Source of the DNA: Ampelocalamus luodianensis
Taxonomy: Eukaryota > Streptophyta > Magnoliopsida > Poales > Poaceae
NCBI GenBank assembly: GCA_036346255.1
Contig: JAYEVH010000229.1
Span: 1-64,000, forward strand
Length of the DNA: 64,000 nucleotides
Direction: 5' to 3'
Shown: piece by piece, positions 23,501-34,830 of the stretch
How positions within the stretch are numbered: position 1 is the first letter of the stretch
Layout of the letters: the number at the start of each line of letters is the position of its first letter
The notes under the pieces: generated by a model
Databases searched by the model: none
What the model saw: only the letters and a program-made list of their open reading frames with translations
What the model was told of the DNA's origin: nothing
Translations under genes and position numbers: made by a program

Positions 23501-24845
23501 CGGAGGTGGGCCGCGGCGGAAGACACGGCGGCAGACTGGGTCACTGCATGGACCACTGGCGAAATAGCACAATCAAGGCCATCAACATGGCTTTTCATAG
23601 CCCAAGGATACCCCGAGCAAGGAATTGGAAGGAGGAGGTGCTACGGAGATGGGGAAGAAGGGGTGAAGTCCGCCAAAAAGGGGAACTCCAATATCACCCG
23701 ACACCGAGGAGACAACCAAAATTGAATGAGGTTTAAGGTTCCAGAGGGTTAAAGGAACCAATGAGCAAGAAATGGAGCAAGGGAGCCACTGAACTAGGAT
23801 GCCCACGGTTTCTGCTATGCCAACAATGGCGGATTCGTGTCTTGGTGAATTGAGCTCAAGCAAGAAGAGAAGGTACATCGGGTTGCGGAAAGGTGAAAGG
23901 AGGGCAAAGAAAGGGAAGCCGGTGCATAAGTAGCAGAGGGGAGCACAGTGGACCTCAACGGCTCTCTCTCTCTCACGCGAGGGCGACTCGGGTGCTCGAG
24001 CAAAGGAGAGGGTGAGAGGTCGTGAGAGGCGACTTGACACGGCCGCACGGCGAGCATTTAATGCGCGGCAAAGAATAGTCGGGAGGGCCCCACCGTGACG
24101 ACTCGAAGCGCGCGGCGCGCCAGCCGCGAGAGAGCGAGAGAAGGAGGCAGGGAGAGCCGAGGAAGGAGACGCAGCCACACACCGCAAGATCCGGATTCGA
24201 CGGTTAAACGCCGAACGCGCCGACGCCTGGTGAAATCAAGGCCACCCGATGGAGATCAAACGCACACGGCGAGCCACGACGATGCACCCAGCCTCCAGCC
24301 TGAGCGCTAGTGGACTCTGGCCGAGACAAGTCACCGAGCCTGACTCTAGTCCGCTCGCCGCATGAACAAGATTTGACCGATTGGGTTTGATTTTTAGAGC
24401 TGAACTTGGGGATTTATTTGAGGTATCAAATCAACTCCAAATTTTATGAAATTTTAACTAGAGCTTCCTGGTCTTAGGTTAACCTTCCATAAAATTTCCA
24501 GGATTTTTGTGTACTGAATTTTCCCAAGAAATTTCAGAAGGTTCAACAGGTTTGACCAGAGTTTGACTTGCTCTCTAAAATATTTCAAATAATTTCCAAA
24601 ATTATGAAATAATTCAGAGGTGTTACTACAACCCTAGAACCCAGGAAAATTATTACCAAGGGTTTGACATAAGATTTCACCCAAAAGGTTTTGACTTGAG
24701 ATAAACGAGGATTTTGATTTTGAATTCCCCAAAATTCTTTTTACAAGAATTTCAGAAAAGTTTCAAGAGTAAAGGATGAAGGAAAAGTTTTAATTTACCC
24801 TCATTTTATTACATTTGAAACACAAGCCAAAATGGGGATGTTACA
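20541..24845 (-). repeat. 5' LTR of gypsy element (right copy)
   Basis: It starts TGTGAGGACCCC and ends GATGTTACA, matching the left LTR end to end (4305 against 4292 bp). On the element strand, the LTR start is at 24845. A pyrimidine-rich leader-like stretch near 23900-23960 fits the transcription start region. The frame at 23582-24187 minus is not supported as a gene. Confidence 0.93.
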
Positions 24846-24850
24846 GTAAG
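24846..24850. other. Target site duplication GTAAG (right)
   Basis: It is identical to 11197-11201 and immediately follows the LTR end ATGTTACA. Confidence 0.93.
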
Positions 24851-25620
24851 GGAGCAAAAGAAGAACCAGCAGCAGAGGGAAGAATGGCTTGTGCACGCAC
24901 AGCCAACTCTGAAGGGACACCCTACTACTAGCCAGTTGGTTCACATCGCTAAGCTGCCTCATCCTTACCCCGGGCTTCTCCCTTCTCCACAATCACATTA
25001 CACACACAATGCGGCTTTCTAGAAGGTCCTTAGTTAGCTTCACACATTTCTCATCCAAAGCAATCAAGTCGATTTAGTTTGTTACACTTAATGCATGGTG
25101 AGCTAACAGGTCCTTAGAAGCAAATCGAGCCAACTTCCTTTCATGATCAATCATATCTTGAAACTGCTTGGAGACGACTTCAAGTTCAAGCCAGCTTAAC
25201 TTAGGACAGCTTTAAGCATGAATCAATCGCTCAAGTAAAGAAGCTTGTAGTTCAACAATTTTATGATCTCGCCTGCTTTAAGTTCATCTTCAAGTTATTG
25301 CAATTTTCACAAGACTCGGGCAGATCAAGGAGCATGGCATAAGGTCCTCTAGCAAAGAATGTCCTTATCCTCACATGAGGTGGGAGAAGTAGTCTCATCA
25401 AGAGTAAGTAGGGTAACAATGGCCCTACTCAACTCTAACTCAAGCAAGGCACTAACATTCTCCACCTTAACAATATCAAGCTCCTGAGGGCACACTATCA
25501 TGCGAGGTCCTTAGTTTCTCCATGTCACCCAATAGAGCACAAAGATGTATCACAATCATCACGGAGGGAGCAGATGTAAGTGAAGTAAGCTCCGTGATAG
25601 TCTATCTACTTCCTTCTTTA
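24851..25620 (-). pseudogene. copia gag C-terminal coiled-coil region
   Basis: It is a continuation of the gag at 25621-26870 and joins 11196 once the gypsy element is removed. Minus-strand frames are rich in Leu, Glu and Lys with many small breaks, fitting the long helical C-terminal extension of Sirevirus gag. No single frame longer than about 80 codons is present. Confidence 0.5.
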
Positions 25621-26870
25621 ACTCGCACACCTAGCCCTAGCTCTAGCATGAAAACCACCTAGCTTAAGAAAAGCATGATTGAGCTGGTCATAGGTGGGGC
25701 ATACCTCGTCCGAGTCGGAGTACACCTCATTGTCGCCGCCGCCTCGAGGCCATGAAGCACATGCCGAGAAGTCGTTGCCGCCATCCTTGGGCTCTTGGTC
25801 ACCCGTCCCGTCGCCGCCGCCCATCCTTCCACCTCGCCGAGGTCGAGGTCGCAAGGCGTGAGGACGCGGTGGAAGAGCTTCTGGCTTTGCCAAAGTTGCG
25901 AACTTCTTCTTGCCTTGTGCAGAGCCGAGGCTTCTTGTTGCTTCTTGTTTGTGTAGTCATTCTTGCCCGAACCACCATAGTCATTCTTGCCTTTCTCCAG
26001 CTTGGGGCAGTTTGCCCGAATGTGGTTGGGACCACCACACTCAAAGCAAATCACCGGTCCTCCTCTCTTTCTGTCCCTCCTTCCCTTGTAAGCATGGGAG
26101 AATCTTCGAGCAAGGAGGGCTAGCTGCTCATCCGCAAGCTGCTCTAACTGATCATCAGTTATGTCACAGAGAGCAGCAAGGGAGAATCCGCAAAGAGAAT
26201 CAGAAGAAGAGGAACCAGAAGCCAATGTGGGATCAGTGACCAAAGCCATCGACTGTGACTTCGACTTACGAGAGACAACGTCAATCTCGTGAGTCTTGAG
26301 GCGCGAGTATAGCGCGTCAAGAGTCAGGGTCGAGAGGTCTGTCGTGTCTTTGATGGTGGTCACTTTCATCTCCCAAACACGCAGATCGAGTGCCGTGAGC
26401 ATCTGACGAGCGTTGTCCGAGTCGGGGTATGTGAGACCGACCGCTCGGAGGTTGCTCAAGATTTTGTGAAATCGCGAAAAGCACTCGTCTAGGGACTCAC
26501 CAGCAAGCATCTCGAATTTGTTGTAATCGCGCTTGAACTGATCCTCGCCGAACCGCCTTAACTGGTGGTGCCTCATGGTATGCGCCGAGGGTCACCTGGA
26601 TGTCGAGGCGACGCATGTGAGATATGCGGTCAAACTCGCCACGACTCATACCGGATGATGATGTTCCTTGCCTTTGCATTTGCCTCAACATCACCATGTT
26701 TCGCATTGATGTTCTCATCGCAGAACAACGATCGTACCTTGACCTTCCGCCAGATGGCATACCGGCCTCGATGTATGTCTCCATTCGCTCTTCCGTATGG
26801 GTAATCGATGCCATCGAAAACAAAGTGCTTGGTCGAGTACTTGTCCGTCGCCATGGCTCTTGAGACCGGT
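25621..26870 (-). pseudogene. copia gag (UBN2 type) with CCHC zinc knuckle
   Basis: The start is ATG at 26852-26854 (MATDKYSTKHFVFDG). The main frame (25659-26576) contains LAGESLDECFSRFHKILSNL and VWEMKVTTIKD, typical of copia gag polypeptides of the UBN2 class, then a Ser-rich stretch. The zinc knuckle CFECGGPNHIRANC has perfect CX2CX4HX4C spacing, near residue 180 of this frame. A frame change lies near 26570 and another near 25880 after the Arg/Lys-rich tail. Plus-strand frames here are shadows. Confidence 0.88.
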
Positions 26871-26896
26871 TAAGATCTATTGATTAGAGCTAACTC

Positions 26897-26907
26897 GCTC
26901 GATACCA
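26897..26907 (-). other. copia primer binding site
   Basis: The minus strand reads TGGTATCGAGC, close to the initiator tRNA-Met complement TGGTATCAGAGC, two bases inside the LTR end CCGGTCCTACA. Confidence 0.72.
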
Positions 26908-26909
26908 TT

Positions 26910-28891
26910 TGTAGGACCGGAAGGCGACTAGAGGGGTGAATAGGAGCACAAACTCTTTTTCTCCCAAATCAAATTCAATACGAATCTCACTCCAATAGCT
27001 ATGAAAGCTATGAAGATCAATCAATCAAGCACAATGGAAGACTTGTATTGAATCCAATCAAAACCCCAAAAGAAACGATCACAAACACAAGAAGACACTG
27101 ATAAATGATTCGGCTACAGTGGTCGGTGAACAATACTGTAGCTTGTACTTAAATGAACAAAGGCTTGAAAGAAGAGTACTGAAACTACAAGTGTCTTGCT
27201 ACAAGATCAGAGCAAGAACTCGATACGAATAGTACTCGATGCTACAAGACTCAGATCTACAAGTGTTGAGCTACAAGACTGCTCCTAGCACTCGAAATGA
27301 GTAGAACTCGATGAACAAGGCTCAAAGAATAGTACTGGTTACAGCCTCATACAAGACTGTGAGCAAGAACTCAAATGAATAGTACTTGATGCTACAAGAC
27401 TGTGAGGTGCAAATGAAATGACAAGAACTCGATGCTACAAGACTCTGCACTGATGCTACAAGACTCAGAGCAAGAACTCGAACGAATAGTACTCGTAGCT
27501 ACAAAGAAAATCAGCACAAGAAACTGAATTTCAGCACGATTTCAAAATCAAAATTGATCTAACTTTTGATCCACAACTCCAAACTTCACGAAACTTGACA
27601 CACACCTTCTCACGGATGTCGTGAACCTATTTCAAGCAACAATCGTGAAGATCCTTGCCAAAGTTCAGATATTTCTCCATTTGAGTGAAGGTGGTTCAAA
27701 AACTGAGTCAAAAACGAAATCTGATCTAGAGACTTGCTCGTGGGTAATTGATGATCAAGATAACCCTAGATGGGTTCCCACATGTTGCAGCAAGTTAGAT
27801 CGCAGCAAGAACTCAAGCAAAGACTCACAACACGAAATCTCAGGAATCAACCAAAACGGGAGAACGAAGAACAGAGAGGACAGAGAGCATGAACAGAAGA
27901 AAACTTCAGGTTTCCACTCATTGAAACAGGAGCGAGATACAAAGAGATACGTCCCAATACACAAGGACAATCGAACAAGAAAGATTACAAGCTTGTCAAA
28001 CCATCCTCTCCCTCTCCAACTCAAGAGCACAACCCATACATGCTTGAGAGGGAATGATACACAGATTCTCAAGAACCCAACGAAGGGGACACAGAGGGAA
28101 CACAACTCTGCCTCCACCAACAACTCTCAACCACTAAAGCCTAAAGCCAAAGCAGGCTCTAAAGCCTCTTTTGACTAAAGGAAACCCTAAAATCCTTTGA
28201 AGTGTTCACCTGGGCTTGCAGCCCCTCCTCCCTACTTATAGCCCATGGCTAACGGGTCTCCACCCCGTTACGCCCGCTAAGTCCACCGGAGCCGCTCCCG
28301 CTTGTGCACCTTGCAAAATTCTCTGCCGCCCCTCCCGCACCTTCCGAAGCTTCGCGCCCTTGTCTCGCACGCCGCAACCACCTCGAGTCCACGCCGCTTC
28401 GACACATCTCGACCGCTTCGACCTTAGCGCCACCGCGCTTAGTCCGTCCACCGTGTCTCGCCACGACTTCACCACGCCTTGTCTCGCATGCCTCGCAACC
28501 ACCTCGAGTCCACGCCGTCTTCGACACATCCCGACCGCTTCGACTCGCCGCCACCGCGCTTAGTTCGTCCACCGTGTCTCGCCACGACTTCACCCGATGT
28601 CCTCGCGGTCACACGCACAGGAAACACATCAAATAGCACCGCTCGATACATGAAAGCATAACTACCATCACTTATCATGCCGAAGTCCAAACCTGTCGAA
28701 ATTATCAGAATTTGCATCCTAATCCCATACGACCAAGTTTGACCAAGTCCGATCGAGCCCGACTGCGCCACGCAACGACTCGACTCCGAACCACTCAAAC
28801 CAAACTCGACTTACCTAAACTAATGTCAATTACTCATCACACACAAGGGATGACCTCCACATGGTCTCTCATATTACAACCAGGGGTAACA
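26910..28891 (-). repeat. copia 5' LTR (right), outer boundary tentative
   Basis: The inner edge is clear: plus-strand TGTAGGACCGG at 26910 follows the PBS, and the nearby phrase CTAGAGGGGTGAATAGG resembles grass Sirevirus LTR ends. The outer edge is set at TAACA (28891) because it gives a TG...CA unit of about 2 kb, but no target duplication or second LTR confirms it. The interior carries a degenerate tandem array (27100-27510) and a GC-rich stretch (28216-28600) whose frames are not supported. Confidence 0.55.
27100..27510. repeat. Degenerate tandem array in copia LTR
   Basis: The phrases GCTACAAGACT, AGAGCAAGAACTCGA and GAATAGTACTCG recur five to seven times with variable spacing. The motif AATAGTACTCG also recurs at 51990-52250. 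Confidence 0.65.
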
Positions 28892-29752
28892 TAGTCTATT
28901 TGCCTCTAATCCCCCTCATATGGTTTTGGGAGCCAACCTACCAGCCAAACGCTTTTAACAGACAGCTCCAGATTATCAGAGAAGTGGATTTTCAGAGAAT
29001 CAAGAGCAGAATCTGAAAAATGAGAATCCGGAGTTATACCAAACAGGGCCTTATTCCCATGTGGTGACCGCACCATCACCCTTGTCGACATGCACCAAAT
29101 GGTTGGGTTGCTCTTTCGTTCTTAAAAAATGCAAATTAAAATGAAGCGAAAGTTAGTACGTGTTAAAAGGTATGATGATAACAACAATACTAAAAAATGA
29201 TCATTATAGTGTTAATAGTTTTAAGATTGAATGGATATTCTTGCCATCTCTTTTACCACAAGAAAGTCATCAGGGGAGAGCCTACAGGCATGGATATGGC
29301 TATGCTACACGTACTTACTCATCCTCATTTTCTCGTAAGGTGCCCGGCCAAGTGCACTGCAATGACGACAATCTCTTAAAATTGAGGTGAAAGGTGTCCT
29401 AAACACCTTCCACCAGCTTGCACAATCCCAATATCATTCATCGTGTACAAACTCGCCAATGGAAGGAAAGGTATGGCTTGATCAAATTGAAACTAGAGGG
29501 CCATACGTCCGGGATGATAAGGTTTTGCTATGCATTGGTCAGTGGTCAAAGTAGCTTACCTTCATGGAAGCCTACCATGACGAATGGAGATAAAAAAAGG
29601 GCCCTTGTGTATAAGTTAATTGTATGGGTCTCATAAAATGTTGGCATGCTTACAAAAAAAAAGAGGTCATGTGGTTCATCACAACTATCTCGATTTAGGG
29701 TCCTCAACACAGTATTTACCATTACCGGCTTTTTCGCTGAATGCTTATTTAT
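28892..29752. other. Intergenic stretch, no gene seen
   Basis: The part at about 28904-29060 resembles a non-autonomous DNA-transposon end (GGGAGCCAACCTACCAGCC on one side, CCAAACAGGGCC on the other), without a clear target duplication. From 29110 to 29752 I see only AT-rich unique-looking sequence with short unsupported frames. Confidence 0.3.
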
Positions 29753-29949
29753 TGTTAAGAGTATACGTCTAGTGTAATTTAACAAGACTATTAGAGATAA
29801 TATAGAATCAATTATGATTTGTAGCTGATTCCTTCCTTATCTCTAGTAGGTGGACATGATCTCTAAGTCACCTTGTATTATATATATATGCCCTTCAAGG
29901 CTCAAGCAATATCAATCTAACTATTTCGACTATATTTTATCTCCCTTCA
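29753..29949 (+). repeat. 5' LTR of short-LTR element
   Basis: It is 197 bases long and matches 36053-36243 along its whole length, including ACAAGACTATTAGAGAT, CTTATCTCTAGTAG and CAATATCAATCTAACTATT. An AT-rich TATATATATGCCC segment near 29880-29893 could be the TATA region. Confidence 0.85.
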
Positions 29950-29964
29950 TGGTATCAAAGTGGG
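29950..29964 (+). other. Primer binding site of short-LTR element
   Basis: TGGTATCAAAGTGGG directly follows the LTR end. It resembles the initiator tRNA-Met complement used by many copia elements, with variation after the eighth base. Confidence 0.75.
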
Positions 29965-30558
29965 TTCGCATGTGGCCCTAATCATAGTCACCACCAAAAT
30001 ACCACTGCACATTGCCCCTGGAGAGATGATCCGATCTCCATGATTTAATCTCTTGGGGGTTGCGCAAGATGTTTCTTTTTGTTTTTCTCCGATCAATAGA
30101 TCGGCTTTCTCCTCTCCGATCAATAGATCGGTGTTGTCCTCTGATCAATAGCTTGATTTGCTTCTTTTGCTAGCCATGCCTCTTCCGTACCGTGATTGAC
30201 CGCCTCTTCGTCGTCTCTCCTCGTGTCTCCCAGCCACTGCGCACTCCGACGGTATCCGCCACATGCAGCGTCATCGGCCACAGAAGCAAGTCGACATCAC
30301 CCTTCTTCCCGTCGACCGTGTCTGCTCCCGTGTTTCGTTATTTTTTTCCTTCTTTCTTTTGATCCGATCCAAACACATGCAAGCAACCCATGCTCTTGCG
30401 TCGCATGCATGCCAATCTTTTTATTTCTCCCCGTAGATTGAAACCAATTTGCTCTATGTTCTCTTCTTTGCCGACATGATCTTTTCGCATCTCTATACAA
30501 GAAACCAGTGGCTACCGCCCTAGTGCGCCACACCTTCTCCTTTGCCATCATGCCAACA

Positions 30559-31015
30559 TGTCAGATACTGAAACTCTGAAGTCTGAATTTTCGTTCTGTT
30601 TCTAGCAATGGGGGCGCTGTAAGGGAAGTCTGCAGTCTTGGTAACGCTTGGACGATTTCACTTACGAAGGAAAGGAAGGCCCAGATGTGAGGACCAACGG
30701 GAGATGATGGATCCGACGGTCAATATCTTGTCCAGTAATCACTGTTGCGTCAGCTCTGTTGTCGTTATCTATTGAACTTACGATTAATTTTGTTTGCCAC
30801 TTAAGCGCAGATTATGTAATCTAAACTTGATGTAATCGTGGGGCTATATAACCCAATGGTTTCAGGAATGGAAAGCATGAAAGAACAGCATATTCGTGTT
30901 GCCTTTAGTTGTTACAAGTAGAACCCTAGTGCTAGTTCTTTCCCCTTCTCGTCCTCTGAATCTCTCCGGGAGTAGAATACATCCAAAGTCGATTCTAAAA
31001 CTTCAGGATCTGACA
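30559..31015 (+). repeat. 5' LTR of a partial gypsy element
   Basis: The 457-base LTR starts TGTCAGAT and ends ATCTGACA, an 8-base perfect inverted terminal repeat, and is followed two bases later by a perfect PBS. A CTATATAACCC box at about 30844 lies before the leader. No partner LTR was found in the window. Confidence 0.82.
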
Positions 31016-31017
31016 TC

Positions 31018-31029
31018 TGGTATCAGAGC
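31018..31029 (+). other. Primer binding site, tRNA-iMet
   Basis: TGGTATCAGAGC is an exact complement of the plant initiator tRNA-Met 3' end, two bases after the LTR end CTGACA. Confidence 0.9.
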
Positions 31030-31286
31030 ACTACACGATTCTTGGAGTGGGGGATCTGTACGAGCAACGGTTGGAGCAATCGGAAGATTGCTGCCGTAAA
31101 ATTCCTCAGTTCGGTCAGATCTGTAGTCATCCGAAGGTTGGAGGTGAGATCAAGTCAAGGGGAAAAGGGGGGGAGGTTGGTAGCTAGTCAGCTACTAGTA
31201 AAATCCCTCGAGCCATCCTTGTGGATCGGGTTAGATGGTGGTGAGTTCTCGTTCACATGGATCAATCGAAGAAGAAGACATCGAAA

Positions 31287-32235
31287 TGGAGAACAGTGCT
31301 GAAATTGTCAAGATTCAGGAGAAATTGACAGAGTTGGACACTCTGAAGTCAGACGTGGCAGCTATTAAATAATTACTATTTGCCAAGTTTGCTCCAACAT
31401 TGGCATCGGACACGGATGCGGGTACTTCAGAAACCAGGAAGGAATGGCCAACGATGACTGAAGCAAGTATGGTCTCACATTCACAGCATAAACCTGTAGA
31501 TTTGCCTTCCAGTACCACTCCTCAGATGAATTCTGGGTCAGTTCCAATGGTGATGAGCACAGCTTGGAATCATGGACAGCATAGGGGTGTGGGAACATCA
31601 ACTCCATTTTTTTGTGGAACCAAATACGATAACCACAAATTTTCCTCCTGTATTTTCACCGGCAATTAGAACCACTACACAAGCTGATGCAATGGCACGG
31701 CTAGGGGTGAGTCAACTGGGACATCAATCATCCGACACATTTAACCAAGCAGCTGCACAAGGTTTCAACCATGGGGTGGGTATGCATACAGTACCTCCAT
31801 GGAATTGGCAACCCCCCAGTCAAACGACCACAACCCAAATGTACTTCCATCCCACATTAAGCACAAACCCATGCCAGCCAACAGTCTCGAACCTAGGGGA
31901 ATTGACTGGAAACATAGGTTGGAACATCAATAGCCATGGGCATCAATATGCTGATGATGTAATTAGAGGGCCAAAGTTAGAACTGCCTTTGTTCACTGGT
32001 GAGGAACCAATTAGTTGGTTGGAGCAATGCGAGAATTTTTTTGAAATGGCTGGTACTCCTAGAGAGCAGTGGATAAACATAGCAACATGACATTTCTCTA
32101 GAAGGGCAAACACTTGGGTATACGGGAATTGGTATCACTTGGCAAGTACTGAATTGGTAGCAGCTATGCTCAATGTTAACATATTGTTTTTCTGAAGCAA
32201 GTGCTCATGAAGCGATAGAAAAACTGCAGACCATG
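31287..32235 (+). pseudogene. gypsy gag, frameshifted
   Basis: The ATG at 31287 opens MENSAEIVKIQEKLTELDTL, with TAA at 31368-31370. Reading continues in another phase (31400-31669) and then in the frame 31572-32090. That last frame contains PKLELPLFTGEEPISWLEQC and ENFFEMAGTPREQW, the conserved capsid region of grass gypsy gag. After 32090, ASAHEAIEKLQTMRQ (about 32200) is the next gag block. Coding then dissolves into the GACCAC array. No pol follows. Confidence 0.82.
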
Positions 32236-32700
32236 AGGCAGACCACAGAGTTCGACTACTATGTTTCGACCACATAGTTCGACCACACAGTTTCAACCAC
32301 TATATTTCGACCACTCAGTTCGACCACCCAGTTCGACCACTAAGTTTCGACCACTGAGTTCGACTACTGTGTTTTGACCACACAGTTCGACCACACAGTT
32401 TTGACCACGGTATCTTGACTACACAGTTCGACCACTGAGATTCGACCACTCCGTTTGACCACTGAATTTCGACTACTCAGTTCGACCACTCATTTCGACC
32501 ATTGTGTTTCGACCACTTAGTTCGATCACTGTGTTTCGACCACACAGTTTGACCACCCATTCTCAACCATTGTTTTGATGACACAATTCTGATCACTCAT
32601 TTCGATCACTCTCTCGACCACTATGCTTCGACCACTGTGTCTCAACCACCCAGTTCGCCCACTCGAGTTCGACCACTGAGTTTCGATCACTGAGTCTTGA
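32236..32700. repeat. 13/14-bp TTCGACCAC minisatellite
   Basis: About 30 head-to-tail units of the form (A/T)(C/G)AGTTCGACCAC or TGTGTTTCGACCAC alternate at 13 and 14 bases. They start inside or right after the gag sequence and decay at the right edge. The alternation in length breaks any reading frame. Confidence 0.85.
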
Positions 32701-32829
32701 CATCTAAGCCTTTAATTATATTGGTCTAATACTTATGATTTACGACCTTGCATTATTTGGAGTTCATCAAATGTTTGAAAGCGATTTGCATTCGTATGTG
32801 CTTATTTTCCTTTTTGGTTGTCTTTGCGT

Positions 32830-34480
32830 ATATAGAAGCCGAGGCGACCGAAGAACCATCAATTGATAGGGACCAAGATCAGCAGTACTCTGAGCAAGGT
32901 GAGTCAACACTTTGATCATATTGCACCTACTCTTTGCAAATTATGTTGCTTTAAATTATGAAATTGCATTGCTATAATTTATGCAACTATATTTGGTCAA
33001 GTCGTAGCTAATGCCTTAACCAATATTGTGTATAAACTTCCAATTCTTGAACTTGGACACTATCCTTTGTCATCCTAGACTTAATGGATTACATACTAGT
33101 TAATAAGTCTGTATCTAAGTGTCATTCTTAGCTTTGCTTAGATACATTGTCATTCGGGCATTACATTGCCCGACAACACTCTTTCAATATAAAAACTGGA
33201 TTTGGGCAGTCGAGACTGGGAGCCTGGTTGGTATGCTGGACTAAAGGATTATTTTCAAAACAAATAAAACGTGAAAAACAGATTTCGACTTGGGCGGATG
33301 GAAAGAGGGGCTGGTGCCGGGGGCACGAGAGGATGTTGGTATGTGGAGGTACCGCCCAAGTCAATTAAGGACCGAATCTGGTGATGACCTCTCATGTAAA
33401 AACAGTACGATCATAACTCTATAATGGGTACAGCTTTGCTAACTAATTTGCTCTCCTCAACGTGGCTTCGCCATCGGAGGAATGTGGCATGGGTAAAGGG
33501 GAAAGAAGCCACAGAGAAACCACACGCCGGAAGAGGGGGCCTTTTGGAAGAGCTTGGCTCTGGGCGGTCGAAACCTTAGCGGGTGGAGTTTCGTCGAGGT
33601 TGAGCATTGTAAAGAACTTGTGATAATATACCCTTGATTCACATGTCCAAGGAAACGTGTGTACATATCAAGATGATTATCTCTTGTTGTAAAGCGTGCA
33701 AACTTTGCGGAGTAAGAAAACTATCTAGACAGTCGTGCTCACGGTCAAGAGCGGTGCTGAGAACTTGCTTGATATAGTTTTCCTTTTTATAAAAACCGAT
33801 TTGTGGATGGGATGGAAAGATGGGGTGGGACCCCAGGGATTTGAAAAGGCCTGGTCTAGGACCAATGGTAATTACGGGATAGCCTGAGTATTGAGTGGAG
33901 GGAGCCACTCAATGGTATACGAGGTTGGACCTCCACTAGTACTTTACAACAAAAACTCAGTTTACAAAACTTGTGTTAGCAAAACGCTAAGTCTCAGGTT
34001 TTACTACTACTTACCTTATTTCAAACTGGTGGCTTTATGCAAATAAAAGGAACCATAAGCTTTCCCTTTGATTAGCCTTGCATCTATAACAATTGCATTG
34101 TGTGTTGGCTCGCGAGTACGGTTGTGTACTCAGGCCCATCCGATATAATCTTTTAGACCCACGCGATCAAGACCCCTACGACTACTACTCTGAGGTGAAT
34201 CGGATGTTGGTGAAGATGATGAAGCCTAGGCCGGACCCTCGCCGCTGTCTGTAAGGCGAGTGAATGGATCCACTACGACTTATTTTGCTTCCGCACTCAT
34301 CCTCGACTGCACTTTGACTTTTATTAAAACTTGCTACCTTCATGGATCTTTTGTAAACAGCTGGTCGCAAGGCCTATTATGTAATATATTGTGGGCTTAC
34401 ACTGCTCATATCGAGCACTATGTGTCAAGTATCGCTTGTAGTCGTACCACCTACGACTGTGTGTGGTCTTCATGACCTCC
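32830..34480 (+). mobile_element. Gypsy LTR-like fragment, plus orientation
   Basis: The pattern parallels the long chromovirus LTR read in reverse: a coding-like GACCAAGATCAGCAGTACTC at the left, CGACTTGGGCGGATGG with GGTGCC, CAATTAAGGACCGAA, then GCGAGTACGGTTGTGTACTC and an AATGGATCCACTACGAC tail. Individual matches are loose, so this is a related family rather than the same one. Frames such as 33147-33368 are not supported. Neither terminus is certain. Confidence 0.5.
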
Positions 34481-34830
34481 TTGGGATCACTCTAGGACCT
34501 CCTCCAGACCTCTTCAAGACCTCCTGAACTACTCTAGGACCTCCAAGACCTCTTCAAGACCACTCCAGACCTCCTGAACCACTCCAGACCTCTAGGACCT
34601 CTTCAGACCTCCTGATCACTCTATGACCTCCTCCAGACCTCTTTAGGACGCCCCTGATCACTCTAGGACCTCCTCCAGACCTCTTTAAGACCTCTTCAGA
34701 CCTCTCTAGGACCACTCCCTGACCTCCTTAGAACCACCCAGACCTCTTAAAGACCTCCCTGGATCTCCTGGGCAACTCCAGAACCTCCTCAAGAATTCTA
34801 CAGACCTCCAGACTGCTCGAGACCTCCCCG
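34470..34830. repeat. GACCTC minisatellite
   Basis: Many imperfect units of GACCTCCTCCA, GACCTCTT(C/T)A and ACCACTCCA recur every 12-25 bases without a constant period. The composition is strongly C+T. Confidence 0.75.

Larger units (their letters stand above)
11202..24845 (-). mobile_element. Complete Ty3/gypsy chromovirus (Tekay/Del-like), nested in copia
   Basis: The 13,644-bp unit has two near-identical LTRs (4292 and 4305 bp), a 5-bp target duplication, PBS, PPT and the domain order gag, protease, RT, RNase H, integrase on the minus strand, which defines Ty3/gypsy. The integrase tail carries the VHDVFHVSRLKKCL block followed by chromodomain-like sequence, and the LTRs are very long; both fit the Tekay/Del clade. 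The 5.0-kb internal region is frameshifted in many places. Structurally it is complete and young-looking, but not functional as written. Confidence 0.93.
6314..28891 (-). mobile_element. Ty1/copia (Sirevirus-like) retrotransposon, split by gypsy insertion
   Basis: On the minus strand the order is 5' LTR (26910-28891), PBS (26897-26907), gag (24851-26870 and 10380-11196), protease, integrase, RT and RNase H (10374 down to 7176), and a 3' untranslated tail (to about 6314). The order integrase before RT defines copia. The long gag C-terminal region with a second zinc knuckle suggests a Sirevirus. The gypsy element at 11202-24845 sits inside the gag C-terminal coding region. No 3' LTR was found on the left, so the 3' end is truncated. 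The outer boundary near 28891 is a guess. Confidence 0.8.

Noticed and set aside
23582..24187. 201-codon minus-strand frame in the gypsy LTR
   Set aside because: It lies in the LTR leader region; the matching frame in the other LTR is broken differently and there are no family motifs.
11202..24845. Estimating insertion age from LTR divergence
   Set aside because: Most LTR differences are small indels in CG-rich sequence that may be read error, so any age would be misleading.
25752..26239. Plus-strand frames opposite the copia gag
   Set aside because: They are shadows of the real minus-strand gag frame that carries a perfect CCHC knuckle.
28216..28636. Ser/Thr/Arg-rich frames near 28.4 kb as genes
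   Set aside because: Overlapping open frames on both strands arise from a duplicated GC-rich stretch inside the probable copia LTR.
32236..32700. CRISPR-like regular short repeats
   Set aside because: Units are contiguous 13/14-base tandem copies with no unique spacers, and the context is plant nuclear transposon DNA.
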